Assembly (NCBI RefSeq): GCF_014205875.1
Contig: NZ_JACHEN010000001.1
Span: 1-64,000 of the forward strand
From: Anaerosolibacter carboniphilus
GTDB taxonomy: Bacteria; Bacillota; Clostridia; Peptostreptococcales; Thermotaleaceae
Direction: 5' to 3'
Length of the DNA stretch: 64,000 nucleotides
Below are positions 26,122 through 33,966 of this stretch, piece after piece. Every line of letters starts with the position of its first letter. The stretch's first letter is position 1. Under the pieces are notes generated by a model. That model searched no databases. It saw only the letters and a list, made by a program, of their open reading frames with translations, and was not told the origin of the DNA. The translations under genes and the position numbers were made by a program.

Positions 26122-26449
26122 TAAAGAGAAGGATTAAACGAATAAACGGCGAATATAATTTTCTTAAGAAAAGCACGAAAAAAATTATATATAAAAAAAA
26201 ATTCTGGCAGGGATTCAGCTTTCTTTGTCGAATACTATTTAAGATATTGCTGTATATTTTTTTGAAATAATAATTCAGATTATTCAGCATGATTACAGGA
26301 TGGTAACAAAAAGTTGTACATTTTTTTAAAAGTTTTAAATAAATATGTATTAATACCGAAGGAGGTGATCTGGAGGTAGGAGACCAAGATTTCATTGTAT
26401 CAATGAAATAGATGATGAAAAACATTAAAAAAACTGGGAGGGGATTTTT
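26122..26449 (+). promoter_or_regulatory. long oppA leader with an ORF-less extended Shine-Dalgarno sequence
   Basis: AAGGAGGTGATC at 26359-26370 is a 12-base complement to the 16S rRNA 3' end. A second purine-rich site, GGAGGTAGGAG, follows at 26372-26382. Neither precedes a usable reading frame, and oppA starts ~80 bases later with its own GGGAGGGG. A hairpin ATTTCATT/AATGAAAT lies between (26390-26410). A single TGTCGAA, a possible Spo0A box, occurs at 26226. The layout resembles a stabilising SD (STAB-SD) leader; that role is inferred. Confidence 0.5.
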
Positions 26450-28084
26450 TTGTTCAAGAAAAGCTTAGCATTAGTACTAATGTTGGCGCTTGTTATCACA
26501 GCTGGTCTTGTTGGTTGTGGTCCTAAAGCTCCAGCAGCACCAACAGAAGAAGCAAAAGAACCAATCGTATTAAACTTCAACCTAGGTGCAGATCCTAAGA
26601 CAATTGATCCACAGTTAAACAGTGCTCATGATGGCGGTAACGTAATCAACCAAACTTTCGAAGGTTTGATGAGAGAGGTTGGGGGCAAGATAGTAGAAGC
26701 TGCTGCTGAAAAAGTGGATGTTTCTGAAGATGGATTAGTGTATACTTTCCACCTAAGAGATGCAAAATGGTCTGATGGCCAGCCAGTAAAAGCTCAAGAT
26801 TTCGAATATGCTTGGAAGAGAGCTTTAGATCCAGCTACTGCTTCTGAGTATGCTTTCCAATTATACTACATCAAAGGCGGTCAGGCTGCTTTTGAGGGAA
26901 CTGGTAAATTAGAAGATGTAGGCGTTAAGGTAATTGATGATAAGACTTTAGAAGTAACATTAGAAGCACCTACAGCTTACTTCTTAGAGTTAACTTCATT
27001 CTATACTTATATGCCAGTTAGAAAAGACATGGTTGAAAAGGATCCAGAAGGATGGGCGAAAAACCCAGAAACAGCAGTTAGTAATGGACCTTTCAAATTA
27101 TCAGAGTATGCTATGGGAGACAAGATCGTTCTTGTTAAGAACCCAGAGTACTGGAATGCTGCAAATGTGAAGCTTGATCAGATCAACATGGCGATGATCG
27201 TGGAAGAATCAACAATGTTAACAGCTTATGAGTCTGGCGAAATGGATATCATTGATAATATGCCAACACAAGAGATTCCAAGACTTCAAGCTGAAGATCC
27301 TACATTCTACAACTTCCCACAAATTGGAACTTATTACTATATCTTTAATAATGCGAAGGCACCTACTGATAACAAATTAGTAAGAAAAGCTCTTACTTTA
27401 GCAGTAGATAGAAAAGCGCTTGTTGAAAAGGTAACGAAGGGCGGACAGCTTCCTGCTACAGGATTTACTCCTCCAGCATTGAAAGATGCTGATGGCAATG
27501 AGTTCCAAAAGGTTGCTGGAGATTATGGTATTGATCCAAATGCAGCGAATGTAGAAGAAGCGAAGAAGTTATTAGCTGAAGCTGGATACCCAGATGGTAA
27601 AGGCTTCCCAGAAATCGAAGTAATCTACAATACAAACGAAGGTAATAAGGCGATTGCTGAAGCAGTTCAGGAAATGTGGAAGCAAAATCTTGGTATCAAC
27701 GTGAAGCTTACAAACCAAGAGTGGGCTGTATTCCAAGATACAAGACATAATGGAAACTTCAGTGTAGCAAGAGCTGGTTGGTTAGGAGACTATGCTGACC
27801 CAATGACAATGCTTGACCTTTGGACTTCATACTCTGGTAACAACGATTCTCAATGGAAGAGCAAGGAGTATGACAAGTTAATCGAAAGTTCCAAGTTAGC
27901 TACTGGCAAGGAAAGATTCGATCTATTATACCAAGCTCAAAACATGATGATGGAAGAAATGATCGTTTGTCCACTTTACTACTACACAGATCAAATGATG
28001 ATCCAAGACTATGTTAAAGGTTGGGAAAGAACTCTACTTGGACATATGTACTTTGGTAACGTAACAGCTGTTGAAAAAAAATAA
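26450..28084 (+). CDS. oppA: oligopeptide ABC transporter substrate-binding lipoprotein OppA
   Basis: Peptide receptor of the OppBCDF importer. TTG start 11 bases after GGGAGGGG. The signal peptide ends in LVGC (Cys23), followed by an Ala/Pro linker. The family 5 signature is WSDGQPVKAQDFEYAWKR; 544 aa. Codon use is strongly biased toward a small set of codons (GCT, TTA, GAA, CCA), as in highly expressed genes and unlike the paralogue at 1499. It is separated from oppF by a terminator and a long leader, so it is probably expressed more strongly than the permease genes. Confidence 0.94.
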   Translation: MFKKSLALVLMLALVITAGLVGCGPKAPAAPTEEAKEPIVLNFNLGADPKTIDPQLNSAHDGGNVINQTFEGLMREVGGKIVEAAAEKVDVSEDGLVYTFHLRDAKWSDGQPVKAQDFEYAWKRALDPATASEYAFQLYYIKGGQAAFEGTGKLEDVGVKVIDDKTLEVTLEAPTAYFLELTSFYTYMPVRKDMVEKDPEGWAKNPETAVSNGPFKLSEYAMGDKIVLVKNPEYWNAANVKLDQINMAMIVEESTMLTAYESGEMDIIDNMPTQEIPRLQAEDPTFYNFPQIGTYYYIFNNAKAPTDNKLVRKALTLAVDRKALVEKVTKGGQLPATGFTPPALKDADGNEFQKVAGDYGIDPNAANVEEAKKLLAEAGYPDGKGFPEIEVIYNTNEGNKAIAEAVQEMWKQNLGINVKLTNQEWAVFQDTRHNGNFSVARAGWLGDYADPMTMLDLWTSYSGNNDSQWKSKEYDKLIESSKLATGKERFDLLYQAQNMMMEEMIVCPLYYYTDQMMIQDYVKGWERTLLGHMYFGNVTAVEKK

Positions 28085-28087
28085 TAT

Positions 28088-28125
28088 AAAAAAGATGGTA
28101 TCCTCGGATGCCATCTTTTTTATAT
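28088..28125 (+). terminator. terminator of oppA
   Basis: AAAAAAGATGGTATC-CTCG-GATGCCATCTTTTTT: a stem with one T-G wobble and a CTCG tetraloop. Its right arm is also the left arm of the following 54-bp palindrome. Confidence 0.9.
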
Positions 28126-28164
28126 TATAAGAAAGTACACTTTCTTATAATATAAAAAAGATGG
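28111..28164. repeat. 54-bp perfect palindrome
   Basis: Two 26-base arms (28111-28136 and 28139-28164), exact reverse complements, separated by AC. The right arm also repeats 18 bases from the end of oppA (28081-28098), so three mutually pairing copies lie within 85 bases. Confidence 0.95.
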
Positions 28165-28245
28165 GGTGCAGGGGAAGTATTCCCATGCCGTAGTCGGAGG
28201 GAAACTAGGTTCCCCTAGCGAAGCACACACAGTGTGCATTTTTTA
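28160..28245 (+). repeat. short derivative of the HEARO/omega-RNA-like repeat, copy 3
   Basis: GGGGTGCAGGGGA / TTCCCATGCC, then AGGGAAACTAGGTTCCCCT and TAGCGAAGC match the first and last stems of the 159-bp elements, but the GGTGCTC central part is missing. It ends in a CACACA/TGTGTG hairpin and a T-run. It directly follows the 54-bp palindrome. Confidence 0.5.
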
Positions 28246-28305
28246 TCACCATAACTTTCTATGTTGAATAGGATAATTATAAGTCATAATAAAGGAGGTT
28301 ATGGT

Positions 28306-29688
28306 ATGGTTGAATTAACATTACTCCATTGGATATATGTAGTTATGGTGTTGGTCATCCTTGGCGTGATGATCATGCGAAAGGATACGATCATTCCATG
28401 TATTCTTGGTGTGTTTCTCCTTGGTTTAGCTGGAACCAAAACAATACTAGGCGGAACCAAAGCGGTATTTGATTCATTTATTGTAGCAGGCACGGAGTTG
28501 TTAGGTATTATTGTTGTCATTTCCTGTATTGTTGCCATGTCAAAACTGCTGGAGGAAATTGGTGCCAATCGGTTGATGGTAACGCCTTTCAAGAAGTTTA
28601 TCAAGGGACCGGATATTGCATTTTGGTTTATCGGAATCGTGATGCTTCTGGTTTCCTGGTTCTTCTGGCCTTCCCCAGCAACAGCATTGGTGGGAGCTGT
28701 GCTGCTGCCCGTGGCGTTAAGGGTAGGTTTGCCTGCCATTGGAGTTGCGATGGCAATCAATCTATTCGGTCATGGATTGGCATTATCTACGGATTTTGTG
28801 ATTCAAGGGGCACCTACGATTACTGCTACTGCAGCGGGTGTTCCTGTAGAAGCAGTGATGGTGAAAGGGATTCCATTGTTCTTCGTCATGGGTATTGTCA
28901 CCATCATTACCGCCTATATCATGCTGAGGCGAGATATGAAGAACGGAAAGCTTGAAAAGCCAATGATGGATGAAACAGTTGTAGAAGAGGTGCAGGAAAC
29001 AAGGGGAATTGCAAAATTTGCGGCGTTTTTGGTGCCGATAGCATTTCTGTTGGATATTGTCGCAATGGTTATGTTTCAGCTTCGTGGTGGAGATGCAACC
29101 TCCCTTATTGGGGGAACCGCTGTATTGATCATGATCATAATCTGCGTAGTGGAATATAAGCAGAATGCATTAGATAAGATTACTCAATACATTCGAGATG
29201 GCTTTATGTTTGGTATGGAAATATTTGGACCCATTATTCCTATTGCGGCTTTCTTCTATATGGGAGAAGTTTCACCCCTTCAAGCGGTGCTAGGTGAAGG
29301 TGCATTGCCAGCGGGTTCTCAAGGGATTCTATCTGACATGGGTAGTGCTTTGGCTTCTGTTGTTCCTATGAATCGTCCTGTGGCAGCATCCATCGAGATG
29401 GTTGTAGGCGCCATTACAGGATTAGATGGTTCAGGATTCTCTGGCATGTCCTTGGCAGGTTCTTTGGCGAAAGTATTTGGTACGGCTATCCATGGAAGTA
29501 TTCCTGTTTTAGCAGCCTTAGGACAAATCGGGGCTATTTGGGTAGGCGGCGGTACTATTGTACCATGGGGCTTGATTCCAGCTGCTGCCATTTGTAGGGT
29601 GCTGCCTATGGATTTGGCAAGAAGAAATTTCATACCCGTAGTTATAGGATTGGTGGTAACTACAATTGTGGCTATGTTCTTGATTTAA
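28306..29688 (+). CDS. putative 12-TM carrier, ion-transporter superfamily type; substrate unknown
   Basis: Very hydrophobic 460-aa protein with about 12 membrane segments in two halves, joined by a charged loop near residues 205-225 (KNGKLEKPMMDETVVEEVQE). Pro- and Gly-rich re-entrant-like stretches (WPSPATALVGAVLLPVALR; GLALSTDFVIQGAPT; GSIPVLAALGQIGAIW) recall carriers of the ion-transporter group (GntP, CitM, NhaC). No family was recognised with certainty. ATG at 28306 is 8 bases after AGGAGG; the longer frame from 28261 lacks a site. It stands alone, with its own terminator. Confidence 0.75.
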   Translation: MVELTLLHWIYVVMVLVILGVMIMRKDTIIPCILGVFLLGLAGTKTILGGTKAVFDSFIVAGTELLGIIVVISCIVAMSKLLEEIGANRLMVTPFKKFIKGPDIAFWFIGIVMLLVSWFFWPSPATALVGAVLLPVALRVGLPAIGVAMAINLFGHGLALSTDFVIQGAPTITATAAGVPVEAVMVKGIPLFFVMGIVTIITAYIMLRRDMKNGKLEKPMMDETVVEEVQETRGIAKFAAFLVPIAFLLDIVAMVMFQLRGGDATSLIGGTAVLIMIIICVVEYKQNALDKITQYIRDGFMFGMEIFGPIIPIAAFFYMGEVSPLQAVLGEGALPAGSQGILSDMGSALASVVPMNRPVAASIEMVVGAITGLDGSGFSGMSLAGSLAKVFGTAIHGSIPVLAALGQIGAIWVGGGTIVPWGLIPAAAICRVLPMDLARRNFIPVVIGLVVTTIVAMFLI

Positions 29689-29719
29689 TCTCTTTGATAG
29701 GTTGAAGAATTAGTATTTT

Positions 29720-29750
29720 AAGGGAACCTCAAACAGAGGTTCCCTTGATT
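29720..29750 (+). terminator. terminator of the 12-TM carrier gene
   Basis: AAGGGAACCTC / GAGGTTCCCTT, an 11-bp perfect stem with a 5-nt loop, 31 bases after the stop. The T-run is short. Confidence 0.8.
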
Positions 29751-29779
29751 ACATTATGAATAAATATTACGATATAACC

Positions 29780-29849
29780 GTAGAGGCGTGCATTGCACGT
29801 CTGCTTTTTTTATCATTGCCCATTACAGACGCCCAATGGGCGCCTCTAC
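29780..29849 (+). repeat. 70-bp composite inverted-repeat element, copy 2
   Basis: Ends GTAGAGGCG and CGCCTCTAC; inner palindromes are built on GTGCATTGCAC and GCCCAATGGGC, separated by a T-rich spacer. It matches the reverse complement of 3482-3556. A related single palindrome (GGTTGGAC / GTCCAACC) follows at 29905-29932. Confidence 0.75.
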
Positions 29850-30029
29850 ATTTCCTTCAGAACGATTGGGTCCTTCCTACGAAGTGTCATCATTTCTTGA
29901 TCTGTTGTAGGGTTGGACGACCCTGTCCAACCGTTGTTGCTATGGCATATTATTCTACGAAATAACAATACAAAATCTAAGCAAAGCGAATATAAGTATT
30001 TTATTTGCGATGAACCCTCCGTAGTATTC

Positions 30030-30200
30030 CTATTCTGAGTTTTGAGTAGATTCCACAGTTGTATTATGCTGTCCATAACTATGAGGCCGATAGTAAATAC
30101 ACTCCGGATGTGGAGATGAAGATGCAGATATGATATGAGTCAGTGCACATTTACCGTCTTCTTGAAAAAAACAATTGAGAGCACAATTAATATTCATCAT
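30030..30200 (-). CDS. small cysteine-containing protein, 56 aa
   Basis: A short gene on the minus strand. Tandem ATGs (30200, 30197) lie 5-8 bases after GGGAGGCG, and the frame closes at TAG 30030-30032. The N-terminal part has the pattern C-x3-C-x7-C (NCALNCFFQEDGKCAL) and a fourth Cys follows near residue 34 (HPECIYY), which suggests a small metal- or disulfide-stabilised fold. The tail is polar. Similar tiny DGKC-type Cys proteins are common in clostridia, but the function is unknown. A strong binding site and intact frame support it. Confidence 0.65.
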   Translation of the reverse strand: MMNINCALNCFFQEDGKCALTHIISASSSPHPECIYYRPHSYGQHNTTVESTQNSE

Positions 30201-30443
30201 CTGATCGCCTCCCTATATGTAGTATTTGTACTTTCAATGAATTCATGATATGTAAAAAATGTATAAAGAGATGAAGGCGTTTTTATATAGAATACTATGC
30301 TTCATTTTGTACATCATATAAGGAATGATTAAGGACGTATAGAAAGAGGATGACTTTCATAATCTAAGATGGAAAATACAAGCTGTCTTCAACTTTCAAT
30401 TTACAACCTTTAATTTTCAATAGGGATTAAGGATGGTGATCCT

Positions 30444-31031
30444 ATGATTTTTCCAGAATATGAGGAAACTGGTGTTGTATATCACATCGTTAGCTTGAAT
30501 GATTTGAAAAATGTATTAAGACATGGCATTCAATATGATGACAAGGTGACCTATCGAACAAAGTATTATGAGTTTCATAAACTCATTGATGATCACAAAA
30601 CTGAAAATATTCCTTCATGGGTTATTCGAAGAAAAGCGATTTTTGCAAGCCTCAATTATCCAGAAGATCATAAATTCCACGCTCATACTGCCATACTAGC
30701 CCTTAAAATCGAGCCTGAAAAATGTTGGATTGCCAATGAAAACTGTGCCAATGAAATCTATGAGCCCTTTATACTTCAGGAGATAGATGGTTTTTGCCAA
30801 TGCAGAAATTATTTAGAAACTGAGGGCAGAAATTTGTTGATAAAATACTGGGATACTTCCTTAAGCTTTCTTGAAAATCAAGGATATCGTTATGATCGAA
30901 AGAAAGGCTATGATGCAGAAGTTTTAATTCAGCATGTCATTCATCCGAAGGATATAGAGATTAAATACATTTTATCGGATCATCAGATGTTGACAGTGGA
31001 AGAATGGAGAAAAAAATTTTGCAAATGTTAA
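30444..31031 (+). CDS. hypothetical protein with ADP-ribosyltransferase-like (DarT-like) motifs
   Basis: 195 aa, ATG after GGTGATCCT. No signal peptide or membrane segment. It has VVYHIVSLNDLKNVLRHGI near the N-terminus (His14) and GYDAEVLIQHVIHPKDI near the C-terminus (Glu159). In DarT/DUF4433-type ADP-ribosyltransferases an N-terminal YHIT...L..IL..GL strand-helix binds NAD, and the catalytic Glu lies in an AE(F/V)LV...P..I segment. Arg38 and the HAHTAILALKI strand also fit the fold. The similarity is by motif order only and no DarG-like macrodomain partner is adjacent, so a toxin role is not claimed. Confidence 0.6.
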   Translation: MIFPEYEETGVVYHIVSLNDLKNVLRHGIQYDDKVTYRTKYYEFHKLIDDHKTENIPSWVIRRKAIFASLNYPEDHKFHAHTAILALKIEPEKCWIANENCANEIYEPFILQEIDGFCQCRNYLETEGRNLLIKYWDTSLSFLENQGYRYDRKKGYDAEVLIQHVIHPKDIEIKYILSDHQMLTVEEWRKKFCKC

Positions 31032-31057
31032 AAGGCGCCGAATAAGCGCCCTTTAGC
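31031..31057. terminator. convergent-gene hairpin
   Basis: AAAGGCGC / GCGCCCTTT with one bulged base, between two convergent genes at 31031 and 31065. Confidence 0.55.
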
Positions 31058-31064
31058 TTATAAC

Positions 31065-32534
31065 TTAAGTTTTTGAACAAAGATTAGATAGAACCAGAGC
31101 AGCATAAAGCGCTTGCTGTGTCTCATAGTGATCCCTTTGGAGATAAATTCTATCCCTTTTAGGATTGATTTTGAATTCTTTAGTAAAGACACAGCTATTC
31201 TCTTCATACATGAGAAGGTCTGGAGATACAGGATCAAGATTTCCCATACTTCGCATATTTGAAAGCTCAGAAATTGATGGCGGACTCACTTGTATACCTG
31301 AAATATTGATGGATGAATTGAAAAAAGCACAGAGCTGTTTACGCAATAAGGCCGTATTATTAGCATTTGTTTCAACGGATAAGAGGCTTTGGAGTCCATT
31401 TAATATAGAAGCAATATCCATTGCTGAATACTTTATTTTTTTTCGTTTATTATGACCAAAGAGATTGATTTCTCCGTTCCATCGTGAATTGAGGTAATGG
31501 TACAATTTTTTTGCTTCTCCATAGAAGCGATCATATTGGGTAAATTTATATCCCTCTATGAGGGCCGTGATTGCTCTGCCGTGGGTTGCCAGAGAACTGA
31601 TTTTAAGACCTTGTCGATCTCTGGATAATTTACCACCACCGACTTCTCTGGCACTCAACTCTGCGCAGAGTTTGATGACCAAGGGCTCAAGGGCCTCCTG
31701 CTGGTGCAGTTGGTGTGCCGTTTTAACCAACAAGGGAATGATAAAGGTGAGATCCTTTGTCTTAAGATCATATAGATCATCCTCTTGATGGCATAATACA
31801 TGAAGAATCTGAGAGGACAGTTCACCGAAGTAGGAGGCTTGTTCCGTATCATAGTAGTTAGGGTAATGATTATAGTCATTCAATAATTCACAAAGGCTGG
31901 CATAGGCATGCATCATATGGATTTGATCTAACCAGCGAATCGGATGATCCTTGGTTTTCAAGAGGATATGATCCTTGTATTTTGACTTATCCTTTTTTTC
32001 AATAAATAGGCCTTGGTTGTTTCTTAGGTGCTGATGACAAAATTCTCCCTGCTCCATGGCCCCATGAAGGAAAAGAAGGCCAATAAATTTTTCATGGCCG
32101 CTGGAGGAGCGGCTTGAATCTGATAGGCTGTGATGGTATAGATATTTAGATAATTGAATCTCGCTGTTGATGAGAAGGGCTTGATCTAGTGGAGAAATAT
32201 TCTTTTTAAAATGTTCTTTGTTCCAGTGTAGATCTTTCTTCTCAGCATTAAGGGCGCCCAGCATATCGGCGAAGCCTAAGTTACCTCGACTATATACAGC
32301 TCTTAAAGGGAAAAGTGCATAATTTAGATCTATGGAATGACTTGATGAATCTTCAGCACCTGGCAGCAGCTTATGAAGCTTATCATAGATTTCTTCAGAG
32401 AAATCTGCACTTATGCCCATATCTGATAGAAGGGCTAGGGAAAAGACATTTGAAAAAGAATAAAGCAATGCTTGTTTTTCTATGCTTTCCATGGTAGGAG
32501 TATCAAAAGCATCTAACGTCGATTGAAAAATCAT
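31065..32534 (-). CDS. hypothetical protein, 489 aa, possible (alpha/alpha) barrel
   Basis: Large soluble protein with no signal peptide, rich in Leu, His and Tyr. The sequence is a series of helical pairs. The segment ATHGRAITALIEGYKFTQYDRFYGEAKKLYHYL followed by SRWNGEINLF is typical of six-hairpin (alpha/alpha) barrels of the GlcNAc-2-epimerase/DUF255 kind, but no catalytic motif could be identified. ATG at 32534 after AAGGTGGTG. Divergent from the AIR-synthase gene, convergent with the gene at 30444. Function unknown. Confidence 0.7.
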   Translation of the reverse strand: MIFQSTLDAFDTPTMESIEKQALLYSFSNVFSLALLSDMGISADFSEEIYDKLHKLLPGAEDSSSHSIDLNYALFPLRAVYSRGNLGFADMLGALNAEKKDLHWNKEHFKKNISPLDQALLINSEIQLSKYLYHHSLSDSSRSSSGHEKFIGLLFLHGAMEQGEFCHQHLRNNQGLFIEKKDKSKYKDHILLKTKDHPIRWLDQIHMMHAYASLCELLNDYNHYPNYYDTEQASYFGELSSQILHVLCHQEDDLYDLKTKDLTFIIPLLVKTAHQLHQQEALEPLVIKLCAELSAREVGGGKLSRDRQGLKISSLATHGRAITALIEGYKFTQYDRFYGEAKKLYHYLNSRWNGEINLFGHNKRKKIKYSAMDIASILNGLQSLLSVETNANNTALLRKQLCAFFNSSINISGIQVSPPSISELSNMRSMGNLDPVSPDLLMYEENSCVFTKEFKINPKRDRIYLQRDHYETQQALYAALVLSNLCSKT

Positions 32535-32671
32535 TTTTTCACCACCTTAAAGAAAATTCATTTATACTATAGATATGCAAATAAAACAGAAAACTTACTT
32601 AAATCTATAAAGCTTCGAAAGTTTAGGGTATAATGTACCTAGTAAACATCATGGGGAAAGGTGAGAAAAAA

Positions 32672-33655
32672 ATGAAGGTAGGAAAGCTAGACACTGATTT
32701 GCTGCGAAAGATCGTATTTCGACATATAACTTTTCAGAGAGAAGAAGTACTGGTTCGGCCTGGGGTAGGGGAAGACTGTGCCGTAGTAGATTTTGGAGAT
32801 TATGCATGTGTGCTTTCTACGGATCCCATAACCGGGACAGCCAGTGAAGTAGGAAGGTTGGCCGTACATATTTCCTGTAATGATGTGGCCTCCAATGGGG
32901 TAGAACCTTTGGGATTGATGCTGACGATCATGGCACCAGAGGGAACTACAGCGGATGAGATTGAGGAAATTATGAAACAGGCGGGCAGAGAAGCCGGAAA
33001 GTTAAATGTGGAGATTATTGGTGGGCATACAGAAATTACTACGGCGGTAAATCGAATGATTGTATCAGCCACAGCCATTGGTAGACAGATCAAAAGTAAA
33101 GTTGTAGCTACTCGTGGTGCACAAGTAGGTGATCTGGTATTGATGACCAAGACAGCTGGCCTAGAAGGAACAGCTATTATTGCTCATGAAAAGGCAGATC
33201 AATTGATTGCATATATGGGTCCGGATATGGTGAACAGCGCAAAGATTATGATGGATAAAATCAGCGTGGTACCTGAAGGAATGATTGGAGGCGCAATAGG
33301 AACCAGCAGCATGCATGACATCACTGAGGGCGGATTACTTGGCGCTGTATGGGAGTTATGTGAGGCAGCGGGAGTAGGAATAGAAATCTATATGGATAAG
33401 ATTCCTATTGCCGCAGAGACAGAAAGAGTATGCAAATACTTTGGTATTGATCCTCTGCGATTGATCTCCAGCGGCTGTATGTTGATGACCATCTCGATGG
33501 ATAAAGAGAAGGATCTTTTGGAGGCTCTTAAAGAGCAGGGAATTCAAGGGACCGTTATCGGTAGAGTTACTACTGGAGGCAGATTCTTAATAGATGGGAA
33601 AGAAAAATTAGAAATTGCACCGCCTGAAAGCGATGAGTTGTATAAGGTGGTATAA
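32672..33655 (+). CDS. AIR synthase-related protein (HypE/ThiL-like ATP-binding)
   Basis: 327 aa, two-domain AIR-synthase fold. The N-terminal ATP/metal site shows GVGEDCAVVDF and STDPITG, then HISCNDVASNGVEPLG and GGHTEITTAVN, the order seen in HypE, ThiL and related enzymes. The C-terminal domain has the HDITEGGLLGAVWELCEA block. The HypE C-terminal Cys motif (PRIC) is missing: it ends in ...SDELYKVV. It is therefore not a classical hydrogenase maturase, and no hyp genes are nearby. ATG at 32672 follows AAAGGTGAG. Substrate unknown. Confidence 0.85.
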   Translation: MKVGKLDTDLLRKIVFRHITFQREEVLVRPGVGEDCAVVDFGDYACVLSTDPITGTASEVGRLAVHISCNDVASNGVEPLGLMLTIMAPEGTTADEIEEIMKQAGREAGKLNVEIIGGHTEITTAVNRMIVSATAIGRQIKSKVVATRGAQVGDLVLMTKTAGLEGTAIIAHEKADQLIAYMGPDMVNSAKIMMDKISVVPEGMIGGAIGTSSMHDITEGGLLGAVWELCEAAGVGIEIYMDKIPIAAETERVCKYFGIDPLRLISSGCMLMTISMDKEKDLLEALKEQGIQGTVIGRVTTGGRFLIDGKEKLEIAPPESDELYKVV

Positions 33656-33710
33656 GATTGAGATTGAAGGGGCGATTCATGAATTGCCTGAGGACCACAG
33701 ACTGCGATAG

Positions 33711-33731
33711 CGCCCTTAGGCGCTTTTTTTA
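33711..33731 (+). terminator. terminator after the AIR synthase-like gene
   Basis: GCGCC / GGCGC stem with a short loop and T-run (33725-33731), preceded by a degenerate GGGGCGATTCATGAATTGCC palindrome at 33668-33687. Confidence 0.75.
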
Positions 33732-33790
33732 TCCTTAATTTTAAGCTAAATTACAGATATTACATCTCGGTTACAAAACGGCAAACAAAG

Positions 33791-33820
33791 TTGACATAAG
33801 TTTTATACAAGTGATATAAA
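33791..33820 (+). promoter_or_regulatory. sigma-A promoter of the amidase gene
   Basis: TTGACA at 33791-33796, 18-bp spacer, TATAAA at 33815-33820. The expected start near 33828 lies just before four Spo0A-type boxes. Confidence 0.75.
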
Positions 33821-33840
33821 TAGAATTAGGACGAGTGTTT

Positions 33841-33932
33841 TGTCGAAAAAAATAAGGGGTTTCTACATACAGATTACGTCGGGGAATATATGTCGAATAT
33901 GTATCAAAGGAATGTCGAGTTTCGTTTCGACA
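33841..33932 (+). promoter_or_regulatory. cluster of four Spo0A-type boxes
   Basis: TGTCGAA at 33841-33847 and 33891-33897, TGTCGAG at 33913-33919, and TTCGACA (reverse orientation) at 33926-33932. The last two form an inverted repeat. The consensus Spo0A box is TGTCGAA. Positions downstream of the sigma-A promoter would suit repression by phosphorylated Spo0A; this is an inference. Confidence 0.6.
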
Positions 33933-33966
33933 AAGGAGGCAGGCAAATAAAATAGGGGGACGAAAG

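Noticed and set aside
26093..26425. 110-residue minus-strand frame between oppF and oppA
   Set aside because: It is low-complexity AT-rich sequence overlapping a terminator and the oppA leader, with no binding site.
29756..29965. 69-residue plus-strand frame after the 12-TM carrier
   Set aside because: It lies almost entirely within the composite inverted repeat and a second palindrome.
30444..32534. DarT-DarG toxin-antitoxin pair
   Set aside because: The neighbouring 489-aa gene is convergent, not co-transcribed, and shows no macrodomain motif.
32672..33655. Selenophosphate synthetase (SelD) or classical HypE
   Set aside because: No N-terminal Cys/Sec loop of SelD and no C-terminal PRIC tail of HypE; only the shared AIR-synthase core.
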